Assembly: GCA_036498945.1 (NCBI GenBank)
Contig: DASYEQ010000135.1
Coordinates: 62,001 to 126,000 of the forward strand
Length of the DNA stretch: 64,000 nt
Origin: JAQGMJ01 sp036498945
GTDB lineage: Bacteria; Pseudomonadota; Gammaproteobacteria; Burkholderiales; JAEUOS01
Reading direction: 5' to 3'
Shown: piece after piece, positions 24,362 through 34,500 of the stretch
How the letters are laid out: each line of letters starts with the position of its first letter
Numbering within the stretch: the stretch's first letter is position 1
The notes under the pieces: model-generated
The model's database searches: none
What the model was told of the DNA's origin: nothing
What the model saw: the letters and a program-made list of their open reading frames with translations, nothing else
Position numbers and translations under genes: made by a program

Positions 24362-25606
24362 ATGGCAACCCATTTGCGTGATGTCTCCGGCGGCGCGCCC
24401 GCGCCCCGGCGCGGACCGGCGCGTGATTTTTCCGACGTCGATCACGAGGAGGCGATGCGGCGGGCGCGCGCGCTGATCCCCGAGTTGCGCCGTCTTTCGG
24501 CCGATGCCGAACTGGCGCGGCGCATGACGCCGGAGATCGAAAACCTGTTGCATCAGAGTGGGTTGTTTCGTGCCCTGCAGCCGAAACGCTGGGGCGGCAT
24601 GGAACTGCCCTTCGTTTCCTATTTCGACCTGCCCGAAATGCTCGGCCGCGCCGACGCCTCGGTGGGCTGGAACTTCGGCAACCTTGCCGTGCATCACTGG
24701 ATGCTGGCGCTATACGACCCGAAGGCGCAGGAAGAGGTATGGGGCGATGATCCCGACGCACTGGTCGCGTCGGGCATCGCCTATCCACAGGGCAAGGCGC
24801 GCAAGGTGGAGGGCGGCATCGTGCTCTCCGGCTTGTGGAATTTCTCCTCCTCCGTCGATCCGTCGGGCTGGAACATGCTCGCCTGCATCGTGCGAGATGG
24901 CGAGAAAGTGATTGACCATCGCATGTGCCTGCTGCCGGCTTCCGACTACGAGGTCATCAAGGACTGGGACACCATGGGCATGCGCGGCACCGGCAGCAAT
25001 TCGGTCAAGGTGCATGAACTATTCGTCCCCGAGCATCGCGCGCTCTCCATGTACACCGCGCGCGGCGGCCCGACCTTTCCCGGCTACCAGCTCAACACCA
25101 ATCCGCTATACCAGGTGTCGCTGGGCGCGCTCGGCACCCACTGCCTGGGCGGCGCCATGGTCGGCAACGCCCAGGGCGCGCTGGATGTGGTGATCGAGAT
25201 GGTGAAGGAGCGCAGCACCAATTACACCGCCGCGCGCATGCGCGATTTCCAGACCGTGCAACTGCGCATCGGCGCCGCCGGAGCGAAGGTGGACCTGGCG
25301 CGCCTGTCGATGCGCAACGATTGCGTGGAGGCGGCACAAGTCGCCGCAGCCGGCCGCGTGCTGGGCATGCCCGACAAGCTACGCCTGCGGCGCAACGTCG
25401 CGCTGGCGTGCAGGCTTGCCACTGAAGCGGTCGATACAGTGCACGAGATGAGCGGCGCCAACGGGCTTTACACGAAACATCCGCTGGAGCGTCACTTCCG
25501 TGACGCCCATTCCGGCTCCGGGCATATTGGCTTCAACTGGGATGCCGGCATGAGCACGTGGGGGCTGGTCACCCTGGGTGGCGAATTCCACAGCCCGACG
25601 ATGTAG
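24362..25606 (+). CDS. Flavin-dependent monooxygenase of the acyl-CoA dehydrogenase fold (HsaA-like)
   Basis: A 414-residue protein with the acyl-CoA dehydrogenase/group D flavin monooxygenase fold: PKRWGGMELPFVSYFDLPEM near the N terminus, LSGLWNFSSSVDPSGWNM in the middle beta domain, DTMGMRGTGSNSV, and a C-terminal helical bundle ending with HPLERHFRDAHSGSGHIGFN. The catalytic Glu of acyl-CoA dehydrogenases is not evident. Relatives include HsaA (3-HSA hydroxylase) and p-hydroxyphenylacetate hydroxylases, which use reduced flavin from a separate reductase. No reductase gene is adjacent. It is probably cotranscribed with the VOC gene. Confidence 0.82.
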   Translation: MATHLRDVSGGAPAPRRGPARDFSDVDHEEAMRRARALIPELRRLSADAELARRMTPEIENLLHQSGLFRALQPKRWGGMELPFVSYFDLPEMLGRADASVGWNFGNLAVHHWMLALYDPKAQEEVWGDDPDALVASGIAYPQGKARKVEGGIVLSGLWNFSSSVDPSGWNMLACIVRDGEKVIDHRMCLLPASDYEVIKDWDTMGMRGTGSNSVKVHELFVPEHRALSMYTARGGPTFPGYQLNTNPLYQVSLGALGTHCLGGAMVGNAQGALDVVIEMVKERSTNYTAARMRDFQTVQLRIGAAGAKVDLARLSMRNDCVEAAQVAAAGRVLGMPDKLRLRRNVALACRLATEAVDTVHEMSGANGLYTKHPLERHFRDAHSGSGHIGFNWDAGMSTWGLVTLGGEFHSPTM

Positions 25607-25694
25607 CCGCCAAACGGTACGCAACAAGCCTCCCGCGACGCTGCGCGCCGCGTTGCACAACCCGAGCGGCCTCAAGGAGCCGCCCGCTTTCACC

Positions 25695-26132
25695 CTAGCG
25701 GAACACCACCACTGGTATGTCGGTGTGCGTCAGTACCTTCTGGGTTTCGCTGCCCATCAAGAGCGCACGCAGGCCGCTCCTGCCGTGCGAAGCCATGAAG
25801 ATGCTGTCGCAGTGGCGCTCTTTCGCCGTGCCGATGATGGCTTCATAAGGGCTGGTGGAAGTCTGCACCACGGTCTCCAGCTCGACCCCGGCTTCCTGCG
25901 CTGCTGCCTGCAGGGGCGCCAGACGCTCCCGCGCTTCTTCGCGCATGCGCTCGTCGTAGCCCTCATGCCCGCGTGTGGCGGAGAGGCTCTGGCTGGAGGT
26001 AAAGGGGTAGGGTTCGATGACCGTCAGCCCGACCAGCTGGGCATGAATTTTTTTCGCCGTTTCCACTGCGCCCAACACGGCCTTTTTCGACAGGTCCGAA
26101 CCGTCGGTCGGTACCAGGATTCTGCTCAACAT
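25695..26132 (-). CDS. Universal stress protein (UspA family)
   Basis: A 145-residue UspA-fold protein. It starts MLSRILVPTDGSD, with AAGGAG seven bases before ATG 26132; a longer frame to 26243 is not supported. The ATP-binding signature G-2x-G-9x-G is present as HGRSGLRALLMGSETQKVL, so this is an ATP-binding-type Usp. These proteins respond to starvation, oxidative or membrane stress. It ends near the flavin monooxygenase stop codon on the opposite strand, so the two are convergent. Confidence 0.93.
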   Translation of the reverse strand: MLSRILVPTDGSDLSKKAVLGAVETAKKIHAQLVGLTVIEPYPFTSSQSLSATRGHEGYDERMREEARERLAPLQAAAQEAGVELETVVQTSTSPYEAIIGTAKERHCDSIFMASHGRSGLRALLMGSETQKVLTHTDIPVVVFR

Positions 26133-26240
26133 GATGCGCTCCTTTCTTGGGATAGACGCGCATCCTTTTAGAGTGCGCGCGTCGCCCGAAGTTCGGAGTG
26201 CACTTTGCGAGGCGAAGAAGCGAGCGCAAAAAAGCGGGCG

Positions 26241-26273
26241 CAAAAAAAGCGGTCACGCCCGCTTGTGACCCGC
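26241..26273 (-). terminator. Rho-independent terminator of the tandem Bug operon
   Basis: Read on the minus strand, a stem with arms GCGGGTCAC and GTGACCGC (one bulged G) and an 8-base loop is followed by seven Ts. It lies just after the stop codon of the downstream Bug gene. A second copy of the A/T motif (GCGCAAAAAAGCGG-like) lies directly next to it. Confidence 0.65.
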
Positions 26274-26275
26274 GG

Positions 26276-27256
26276 TCAGTCGATCTTCGCTCCCGAGCGC
26301 AGCGCCACTTCCTTCCACTTCACGGTTTCCTTTTTCACCAGTTCCGCGAATTGCTCCGGCGTACCGCCGCCTGGCTCGTCCCCAATGACGGCGAAGCGTT
26401 GCTTGAAGGTGGGGGCGGTGATCGCCTTGTTGATGGCGTCGTTCAGGCGCATCACGATGGATCGCGGCACGCCGGCCGGGGTGATGATGCCGGTCCAGGT
26501 GGGGGCCTCGTAACCCGGCACGCCGGCCTCCGCAATCGTCGGCAGGTCGGGGAAGGCCGGCGAGCGCTTGACTCCGGAGACGCCCAGGGGCCGCACCCGC
26601 CCCTGGTGCGCGAACGGGGCGATCGACCCCAGGCTTTCGAACATGATGTCCACCTGGCCCGCCATCAGGTCGTTGATGGCGGCGGCGCCGCCCTTGTAGG
26701 GCACGTGCACGATGTGCGTGCCGCTCATGTACTTGAACAGTTCGCCGCCGATGTGCCCGGGAGTGCCGTTGCCGGAAGAAGCGTTGGTGATGCTGCCGGG
26801 CTTTGCCTTGGCCTTCTCGATCAGGTCGCGCACCGAGGTGATGTTGCTCTTCGGCGAGGCAGCCAGCAGCAGATGGCCGATGGTGATCAGCACGATGGGC
26901 TGGAAATCGCGCTCGACGTTATAGGGCAGCTTGGGCACCAGCGCCGGGCTGATGGTCATGGCGCCGATGGTGCCCAGGCCCAGGGTGTAGCCGTCCGGCG
27001 GGGAATGCGCCACCACTTCCATGCCGATCACCAGCGCGCCGCCGGGACGGTTGTCGACCACGATCTGCTGGCCCAGTTCGCGCGCCAGGTCGAAGGCAAG
27101 CGCCCGGGCGACGGTGTCGGAGGCGCTGCCGGCGGCCTGTGCCACCACCAGGCGCACCGGATGGTCGGGAAAGTCGGCGGCCTGCGCGGCCGGCAGCGGT
27201 GCTGCATAGGCGGCGGCGAGCGTCAGGCTGAGTGCGGGAAGGCGAAGGGAGCGCAT
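26276..27256 (-). CDS. Bug-family solute-binding protein (second of a tandem pair)
   Basis: A 326-residue periplasmic binding protein. The signal peptide is MRSLRLPALSLTLAAAYAAP followed by LPAAQA. The mature protein starts DFPDHPVRLVVAQAAGSASD. The Bug signature VDNRPGGALVIG and the VPYKGGAAAINDLMAG segment are present. The start at 27256 is favoured over GTG 27265 because GGGGGAG sits at the right distance upstream of 27256 only. The gene follows the other Bug gene with no real gap. The two share about one third identity over the whole length by eye, so this is an old duplication. A terminator follows. Confidence 0.93.
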   Translation of the reverse strand: MRSLRLPALSLTLAAAYAAPLPAAQAADFPDHPVRLVVAQAAGSASDTVARALAFDLARELGQQIVVDNRPGGALVIGMEVVAHSPPDGYTLGLGTIGAMTISPALVPKLPYNVERDFQPIVLITIGHLLLAASPKSNITSVRDLIEKAKAKPGSITNASSGNGTPGHIGGELFKYMSGTHIVHVPYKGGAAAINDLMAGQVDIMFESLGSIAPFAHQGRVRPLGVSGVKRSPAFPDLPTIAEAGVPGYEAPTWTGIITPAGVPRSIVMRLNDAINKAITAPTFKQRFAVIGDEPGGGTPEQFAELVKKETVKWKEVALRSGAKID

Positions 27257-27261
27257 GCTGG

Positions 27262-28242
27262 TCACTCCCCCGCCTGGATCTTGTTGTCTTTCACCACCTT
27301 GTTCCAGCGCGTGATTTCGCCGGCGACGAAGGTGCGGAATTCCTCGGCAGAGGAGGCGCGCACGCTCATGCCCTGCTGCTCCAGGCGCTCGCGTACGACG
27401 GGCATCTGCAGCACCTTGGCATAGGTGTCATGCATGCGCATGGTGATGGCGACAGGCGTTTTCGCCGGCGCCACCAAGCCCCACCACGAGACGGCGGAAA
27501 AGCCGGGCACGCCGGCTTCCGACACCGTGGGCACGGCGGGGAATTGCGGTGAGCGCTGCGGAGAAGTGACGGCCACGGGGATCAGGTGCTTGGCCGCCAC
27601 CTGCTGCGCGAACAGTACGGTGGTGCCGATGGCCACCGGCACATGGCCGGCCACCGCGTCCTGGGTCAGCGGGCCGCCGCCCTTGTAGGGAATGTGGGTC
27701 ATCTGGAAGCCGGCCTGGTTGCCCATCAGCGTGACCGCCAGGTGGCCCAGGCTGCCGGAGCCGATGGTGCCGAAGCTCACCGCGCCAGGGCTGGCTTTCG
27801 CGGCGGCGAGGATGTCGCCGAAGGTCTTGTATTTGCCGCCGGGGTGCACGGTGATCATCATCGGCGCAGTGCCTACCAGCATGACGTGGTCGAGGTCGTG
27901 CAGGGTGTCGTAGGGCAAGCTGGGAATCAGGCTGGGGTTGACGCCGTGGGTATCAAACACCATGGCGAAGGTGTAGCCATCTGGCGCGGCCTTGGCGGCA
28001 ATGCCGGTGCCGATGGAAGCCGAGGCGCCGGGACGGTTGTCGACGATGATCTGTTGCCCCAGTTCCTGTTGCAGATGGGGCGCCAGCAGGCGCGCTACCG
28101 CGTCCACCGAGCCGCCGGGCGGGAAGGGCACGATCATGCGGATCGGCTGGGTCGGCCAGGACTGCGCGCGCGCGCCGTGTGCGCACAACAAGGCGAAGGG
28201 AAAAAGCAGGGCGGCGCCAAGAAGGCGCAGGCGGCTGGGCAT
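27262..28242 (-). CDS. Bug-family solute-binding protein (first of a tandem pair)
   Basis: A 326-residue periplasmic binding protein. The signal peptide MPSRLRLLGAALLFPFALLC ends near AHGARAQ. The Bug signature PIRMIVPFPPGGSVDAVARL contains the carboxylate-binding proline/glycine loop, and VDNRPGASASIGTGIAAKA and HIPYKGGGPLTQ follow. No transporter membrane components are adjacent, as usual for Bug expansions in Burkholderiales. It heads a two-gene minus-strand operon, with the 330-bp region to its right shared with the giant kinase gene on the other strand. Confidence 0.93.
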   Translation of the reverse strand: MPSRLRLLGAALLFPFALLCAHGARAQSWPTQPIRMIVPFPPGGSVDAVARLLAPHLQQELGQQIIVDNRPGASASIGTGIAAKAAPDGYTFAMVFDTHGVNPSLIPSLPYDTLHDLDHVMLVGTAPMMITVHPGGKYKTFGDILAAAKASPGAVSFGTIGSGSLGHLAVTLMGNQAGFQMTHIPYKGGGPLTQDAVAGHVPVAIGTTVLFAQQVAAKHLIPVAVTSPQRSPQFPAVPTVSEAGVPGFSAVSWWGLVAPAKTPVAITMRMHDTYAKVLQMPVVRERLEQQGMSVRASSAEEFRTFVAGEITRWNKVVKDNKIQAGE

Positions 28243-28571
28243 TGTTTGTCTCCAATGATTTGTTGATTTGTTCTGGCCGCTCTTTTTGGATGGCGGCGGC
28301 GCAAATACTAGCAGGCTCGCCTGAAATACGGGGGTTGGTGGCGGGGAGATGCGCCAGCGTGCAGCGGGGCGGTGGCTCCTAAAGAAAAATTTACCTGCGG
28401 CCGGTAAAAGTTTCCGGAATTATTGTCGCCAATCGGCGAATTTTCTTTTTAAATCATATAGATACAAAACGGTATCGAACTTGCAGAAAGGCCACCTCGT
28501 GCAGCCTTCGGCAGAGATGGGGAGCGTCTCCGTTTGGCTGCGTCACTGCCCGTGACGGGCCAGGGGGAAAT
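28243..28571. other. Divergent intergenic region upstream of the giant poly-HAMP kinase
   Basis: This 329-bp gap separates a minus-strand Bug operon from the giant kinase. It holds a tandem GATTTGTT pair near 28257-28272 and an inverted repeat TCGCC-aatc-GGCGA (28426-28439) followed by ATTTTCTTTTT that looks like an attenuator or weak terminator. A second inverted repeat CGTCAC-tgccc-GTGACG (28541-28557) lies 14 bases before the kinase start. The kinase ATG is preceded by AGGGGGAAAT. No open reading frame of interest was seen. Confidence 0.6.
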
Positions 28572-31500
28572 ATGGGTGTGGTCGAGGCACTGCCTACCAT
28601 CAATCATGATGTCGAGTTCAAGGCCGTCTGGCGCGCCCTGCAGGCGCTGCGCAATGGTGATGCATCGGTGCGACTGCCGATGGATTGGCCGGAGCCGGCC
28701 GCCGACGTCGCCACCGAATTCAACGCCCTGGCCGCACAGTGCGGGCGGATGAATCATGAGATGCGCGCGATCGATCGCGATGCCGCGACGCGCCTGGGCG
28801 GCAAGCACCGCCTGGACCCCGAGGACCTGACCGGCATCTGGCTGGACTGGGCCGGCACGGTGAACGGCTTCGCAGACCGCGCCGAACACGTGGACACCAA
28901 TACCCGCGCCGTGCTGACGGCGCTGACGTCCCTGAAAAAGGGCAGCGCGCAGGCCGGCCTGCCGGACGACTGGACCGGGCTTTTCGGCAAGGTAGCCGAT
29001 ACCTTCAACCAGGTGGTCGAGCAGAACGTGCGCATGGCCGATGAACTGGCGCGGCTCTCGCGCGTGGTCGGCAAGGAAGGCAAGCTGAAGGAGCGCGCCT
29101 CGGTGCAAAACGCCAGCGGCTTCTGGGGCGATTCGGTGGACTCGATCAACTCCCTGATCGGCGACCTGGTACACCCGACCTCCGAAGTGGCGCGGGTGAT
29201 CGGCGCGGTGGCGCAGGGCGACCTGACCAAGAGCATGGCGCTGCAGGCGGACGACCGCGCGCTGGAAGGCGAATTCCTGCGCACGGCGAAGATCATCAAC
29301 AAGATGGTGGAACAGCTCGGCACCTTCGCCGCGGAAGTGACGCGGGTGGCGCGCGAGGTGGGCACCGAGGGCAAGCTCGGCGGTCAGGCCGATGTGCAGG
29401 GCGTGGCAGGCACGTGGAAGGACCTGACCGACTCGGTGAACTCGATGGCGGGCAACCTCACCGCCCAGGTGCGCAACATCGCGGAGGTGACCACCGCGGT
29501 GGCGGCAGGTGACCTGTCGAAGAAGATCACGGTGGATGTGAAGGGCGAAATTCTCGAATTGAAGAACACCATCAACACGATGGTGGATCAGCTCCGCTCT
29601 TTCGCCTCGGAAGTGACGCGGGTAGCGCGCGAAGTGGGTACCGAAGGAAAACTCGGTGGCCAGGCGGACGTGCAGGGTGTGGCGGGCACATGGAAGGACC
29701 TGACCGACTCGGTGAACTCCATGGGCTCGAACCTGACGGGCCAGGTGCGCAACATCGCGGAGGTGACCACCGCGGTGGCGGCTGGTGACCTGTCGAAAAA
29801 GATCACGGTGGACGTGAAGGGTGAAATCCTGGAGTTGAAGAACACCATCAACACGATGGTGGACCAGCTCCGCTCTTTCGCTTCCGAAGTAACGCGGGTG
29901 GCGCGTGAGGTCGGTACCGAAGGCAAGCTCGGCGGCCAGGCGGAGGTGCAGGGCGTGGCCGGCACATGGAAAGACCTGACTGACTCGGTCAACTCGATGG
30001 GTTCGAACCTGACGGGCCAGGTGCGCAACATCGCGGAAGTGACCAAGGCGGTGGCGGCGGGCGACCTCGGCAAGAAGATCACGGTGGACGTGAAGGGCGA
30101 AATCCTGGAACTGAAGAACACCATCAACACGATGGTGGACCAGCTTTCCTCCTTTGCTTCGGAAGTGACGCGGGTAGCGCGCGAGGTGGGTACGGAGGGC
30201 AAGTTGGGCGGCCAGGCGGACGTGCAAGGTGTGGCCGGTACCTGGAAAGACCTGACCGACTCAGTGAACTCCATGGGTTCGAACCTGACGGCGCAGGTGC
30301 GCAACATTGCGGACGTGACCACCGCGGTGGCGGCGGGTGACCTGTCGAAAAAGATCACGGTGGACGTGAAGGGCGAGATTCTCGAACTGAAAAACACCAT
30401 CAACACGATGGTGGACCAGTTGCGATCGTTTGCCTCGGAGGTGACGCGCGTGGCGCGTGAAGTGGGTACCGAAGGCAAGCTCGGCGGCCAGGCGGATGTG
30501 AAAGGCGTAGCGGGCACGTGGAAAGACCTGACCGATTCGGTGAACTCGATGGGTTCAAACCTGACGGCGCAGGTGCGCAACATTGCGGATGTGACCACCG
30601 CGGTGGCGGCGGGCGACTTGTCGAAAAAGATCACGGTGGACGTGAAGGGCGAGATCCTGGAACTGAAGAACACCATCAACACCATGGTGGACCAGCTCGG
30701 CTCCTTCGCTTCGGAGGTGACGCGGGTGGCGCGCGAGGTAGGTACCGAAGGCAAGCTCGGTGGCCAGGCGGATGTACAGGGCGTGGCCGGTACCTGGAAG
30801 GACCTTACCGACTCGGTGAACTCGATGGGCTCGAACCTGACTTCGCAGGTGCGCAACATCGCCGACGTGACCAAGGCGGTAGCGGCGGGCGACCTGTCGA
30901 AAAAGATCACGGTGGACGTGAAGGGAGAGATTCTCGAACTGAAAAACACCATCAACACGATGGTGGATCAGCTCCGCTCTTTCGCCTCCGAAGTAACGCG
31001 GGTAGCGCGCGAAGTGGGCACCGAAGGCAAGCTCGGCGGCCAGGCGGATGTACAGGGCGTGGCCGGTACCTGGAAGGATCTCACCGACAACGTGAACTTC
31101 ATGGCCGGCAACCTCACCTCTCAGGTGCGCAACATTGCGGATGTGACCAAGGCGGTGGCGGCAGGCGACTTGTCGAAAAAGATCACGGTGGACGTGAAGG
31201 GCGAAATCCTGGAACTGAAAAACACCATCAATACGATGGTGGACCAGCTGCGATCGTTTGCCTCGGAAGTGACGCGGGTGGCGCGTGAGGTCGGTACCGA
31301 AGGCAAGCTCGGTGGCCAGGCGGACGTGCAGGGTGTGGCCGGTACCTGGAAAGACCTGACTGACAACGTCAACTTCATGGCAGGAAACCTCACCTCGCAG
31401 GTGCGCGGTATCGCCAAGGTGGTGACCGCGGTGGCCGACGGCGACCTGGCGCAAAAGCTGACGGTGGAAGCCAAGGGCGAGATCGCGGCGCTTGCCGACA

Positions 31501-34500
31501 CCATCAACAGCATGACCGATACGCTCGCCACCTTCGCCGATCAGGTGACCACGGTGGCGCGCGAAGTGGGCGTGGAAGGCAAGCTCGGCGGCCAGGCCAA
31601 GGTACCGGGCGCTTCCGGTACGTGGAAGGGCCTGACGGAAAACGTCAACCAGCTGGCGGCGAACCTGACGACCCAGGTGCGCGCCATCGCGGAAGTGGCA
31701 ACCGCGGTGACCCAGGGCGACCTGACGCGGTCCATCACGGTGGAAGCGCGCGGCGAAGTGGCGGCGCTGAAAGACACCATCAACGAGATGATCCGTAACC
31801 TGAAGGACACCACGCAGGTCAATACCGAGCAGGACTGGCTGAAGACCAACCTGGCCAAGTTCTCGCGCATGCTGCAAGGCCAGAAGGACATGGTGGCGGT
31901 CGGCACGCTGATCCTCTCCGAACTGGCGCCGGTGGTGGGCGCGCAGCAGGCCGAGTTCTACGTGCTGGGCGCCAGCAATGAAATGCCCAAGCTGCGCCTG
32001 ATGGCGAGTTACGCCTCCGACGGCCACGGCGCCCACGGCCGCGAAGTGGACCTGGGCGAAGGCCTGGTCGGGCAATGTGCATTCGACAAGAAAAAGATTC
32101 TCGTCACCTCCAACCTGCCCGAGGGCCTGAAGATCGCCTCCGGCCTGTTCCAGGCGCCGCCGCTCAATATCCTGGTGCTGCCGATCATTTTTGAAGGCTA
32201 CGTCAAGGGGGTGATCGAGCTGGCCTCCCTCGAACGCTTCAACCCCACCCACCAGGCCTTCCTCGACCAGTTGACCGAATCCATCGGCATCGTGATCAAC
32301 ACCATCGAGGCCAACATGCGTACCGAGGACCTGCTCAAGCAGTCGCAGTCCCTGGCGCACGAGTTGCAATCGCGGCAGCAGGAACTGCAGACCACCAACG
32401 AGGAACTGCAAGAGAAGGCGCGCCTGCTGGCACACCAGAACCAGGAAGTCGAACGCAAGAACAGTGAAGTGGAACAGGCGCGCCAGGCGCTGGAAGAAAA
32501 GGCCAGCCAGCTCGCGCTTACCTCCAAGTACAAGTCCGAGTTCCTTGCCAACATGTCGCACGAGCTGCGCACACCGCTCAATTCGCTATTGATCCTGTCG
32601 GACCAGCTGTGCAAGAACCGCGAAGGCAACCTGACGCAAAAGCAGATCGAGTTCTCCAAGACCATCCATTCTTCGGGTAACGACCTGCTGATGCTGATCA
32701 ACGACATTCTGGACCTGTCGAAGATCGAGTCCGGCACCGTAGCGGTGGACGTGTCCGAACTGCGCCTGTCCGACCTGCGCCTGTACGTCGAGCGTACCTT
32801 CAGCCACGTGGCCGAGGCCAAGAGCGTGGATTTCATGGTGCGCACCGGCCCGCAGCTGCCGACCTCCATGGTCACCGACCTGAAGCGCCTGCAGCAGATC
32901 CTGAAAAACCTGCTGTCCAACGCCTTCAAGTTCACCCACCAGGGCCACGTCACGCTCTCGGTGGAAGAGGCGTTCACCGGCTGGAACCCGGAAAACGAGG
33001 ATCTCAACCGCGCCCCGCGCGTGCTCGGCTTCTCGGTGTCCGACACCGGCATCGGCATCTCGCCGGACAAGCAGCAGATCATCTTCGAAGCCTTCCAGCA
33101 GGCCGATGGCTCGACCAGCCGCAAGTACGGCGGCACCGGTCTGGGCCTGGCGATCTCGCGCGAACTCTCCAAGCTGTTGGGCGGCGAAATCCGCCTGAAC
33201 AGCTTCCCCGGCAAGGGCTCGACCTTCACGCTCTTCTTGCCGCTGGTCTACGTGGCGCCACGCAGCATGCGCCGCGCGCCCGCCACCATCGAGCAGCGTT
33301 CCGGTGACGCGCCGGCGCGCGCACCGCTGGCGCCGCCCGCCGGCTACGGCGAGCAGGATGTCGCCATGTCGCTGACCGCCGCGGTCAATGAAGCCGACGA
33401 CGACCGCGATGCCATCAACCAGGGCGACCTGGTGATCCTGATCGTCGAAAACGATGCCGCCTTCGCGCGCTTCCTGCTCGATGCGGCGCGCGAGCGCGGC
33501 TTCAAGGGCATCGTCACCTCCTTCGGCGCCGGCGCGCTGACCCTGGCCACGCAATACAAGCCGGCGGCGATCACCCTCGACATGCACCTGCCCGACATGG
33601 AAGGCTGGCGCGTGCTCGACCGCCTGAAGCAGGACCTGGCGGCCTGCCACATTCCCGTGTGCGTGATCTCCACCGACGACGCGCGCGAGCGCGCCTTCGA
33701 GCGCGGCGCGCTCTCTTTCGTCGCCAAGCCGATCCCGGCGCGCGAGATACTCGATCGCGCCCTTGGCGCGCTGTACGAATATGCCGCACGGCCGGCCCGC
33801 GAAGTGCTGATCGCCATGCAGCCGGGCGAGGAACGCAGCGCGTTGATCCGCTTTCTCGATACCGAGCACACCGGCGTGGTGGTGGCCGACGACCGCCAGG
33901 CAGCGCTGGACCTGCTGGGCCGGCGCGGTTTCGACGCCGCCGTGATGGACCGGCAGTTCCTCGGCGAAGGCGCCGCGCTGAACCAGGCGCTGGCCGCGCA
34001 GCAGGCAGCGGCGGGGCCTCTGCCGTTGATCGCCTACCTGCCGGGTGCGGATGCGCCGCCAGGCGGGCTCGCGTCTTCGGAGGCCGTGGCCTTGCGAGTG
34101 GCATCGACCTTGCCCAGGCTCTACGGCGCTACCGCCAAGGCTCTGCACCTGCAACTGGCCGGCCTGCCGGAAGAGCAGCGCCGCGAGCTCTACGCCTTCG
34201 TCGAGGAGGAACGGCCGCTCGCCGGCCGTAAGGTGCTGATCGTCGACGATGACATGCGCAATATCTTCGCGCTCGCCACCGTGCTGGAAGAGCACGGCAT
34301 GCAGATCGTCTGGGCCGACAATGGCCGCGAGGCGATCCGCGTGGTCGAGGCCGACCCGGCGGTGGACGTGGTGCTGATGGACATCATGATGCCGGAGATG
34401 GACGGCATGGCCACCACGCGCGAAATCCGCAAGCTGCCCTGCGGCCGCAACCTGCCGATCATCGCGGTGACGGCGAAAGCGATGAAGGGCGACCGCGAGA

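Noticed and set aside
28426..28450. Rho-independent terminator in the leader of the giant kinase
   Set aside because: The stem is only five base pairs and no plus-strand gene precedes it, so it is noted as a possible attenuator only.
29337..31820. Possible CRISPR-like or satellite repeat array
   Set aside because: The unit is 276 bp, in frame and coding, without unique spacers, so it is a protein repeat.
28449..32561. Long minus-strand open frames with internal repeats under the giant kinase gene
   Set aside because: They mirror the 276-bp HAMP repeats of the plus strand. Their composition and repeats follow from the real gene.
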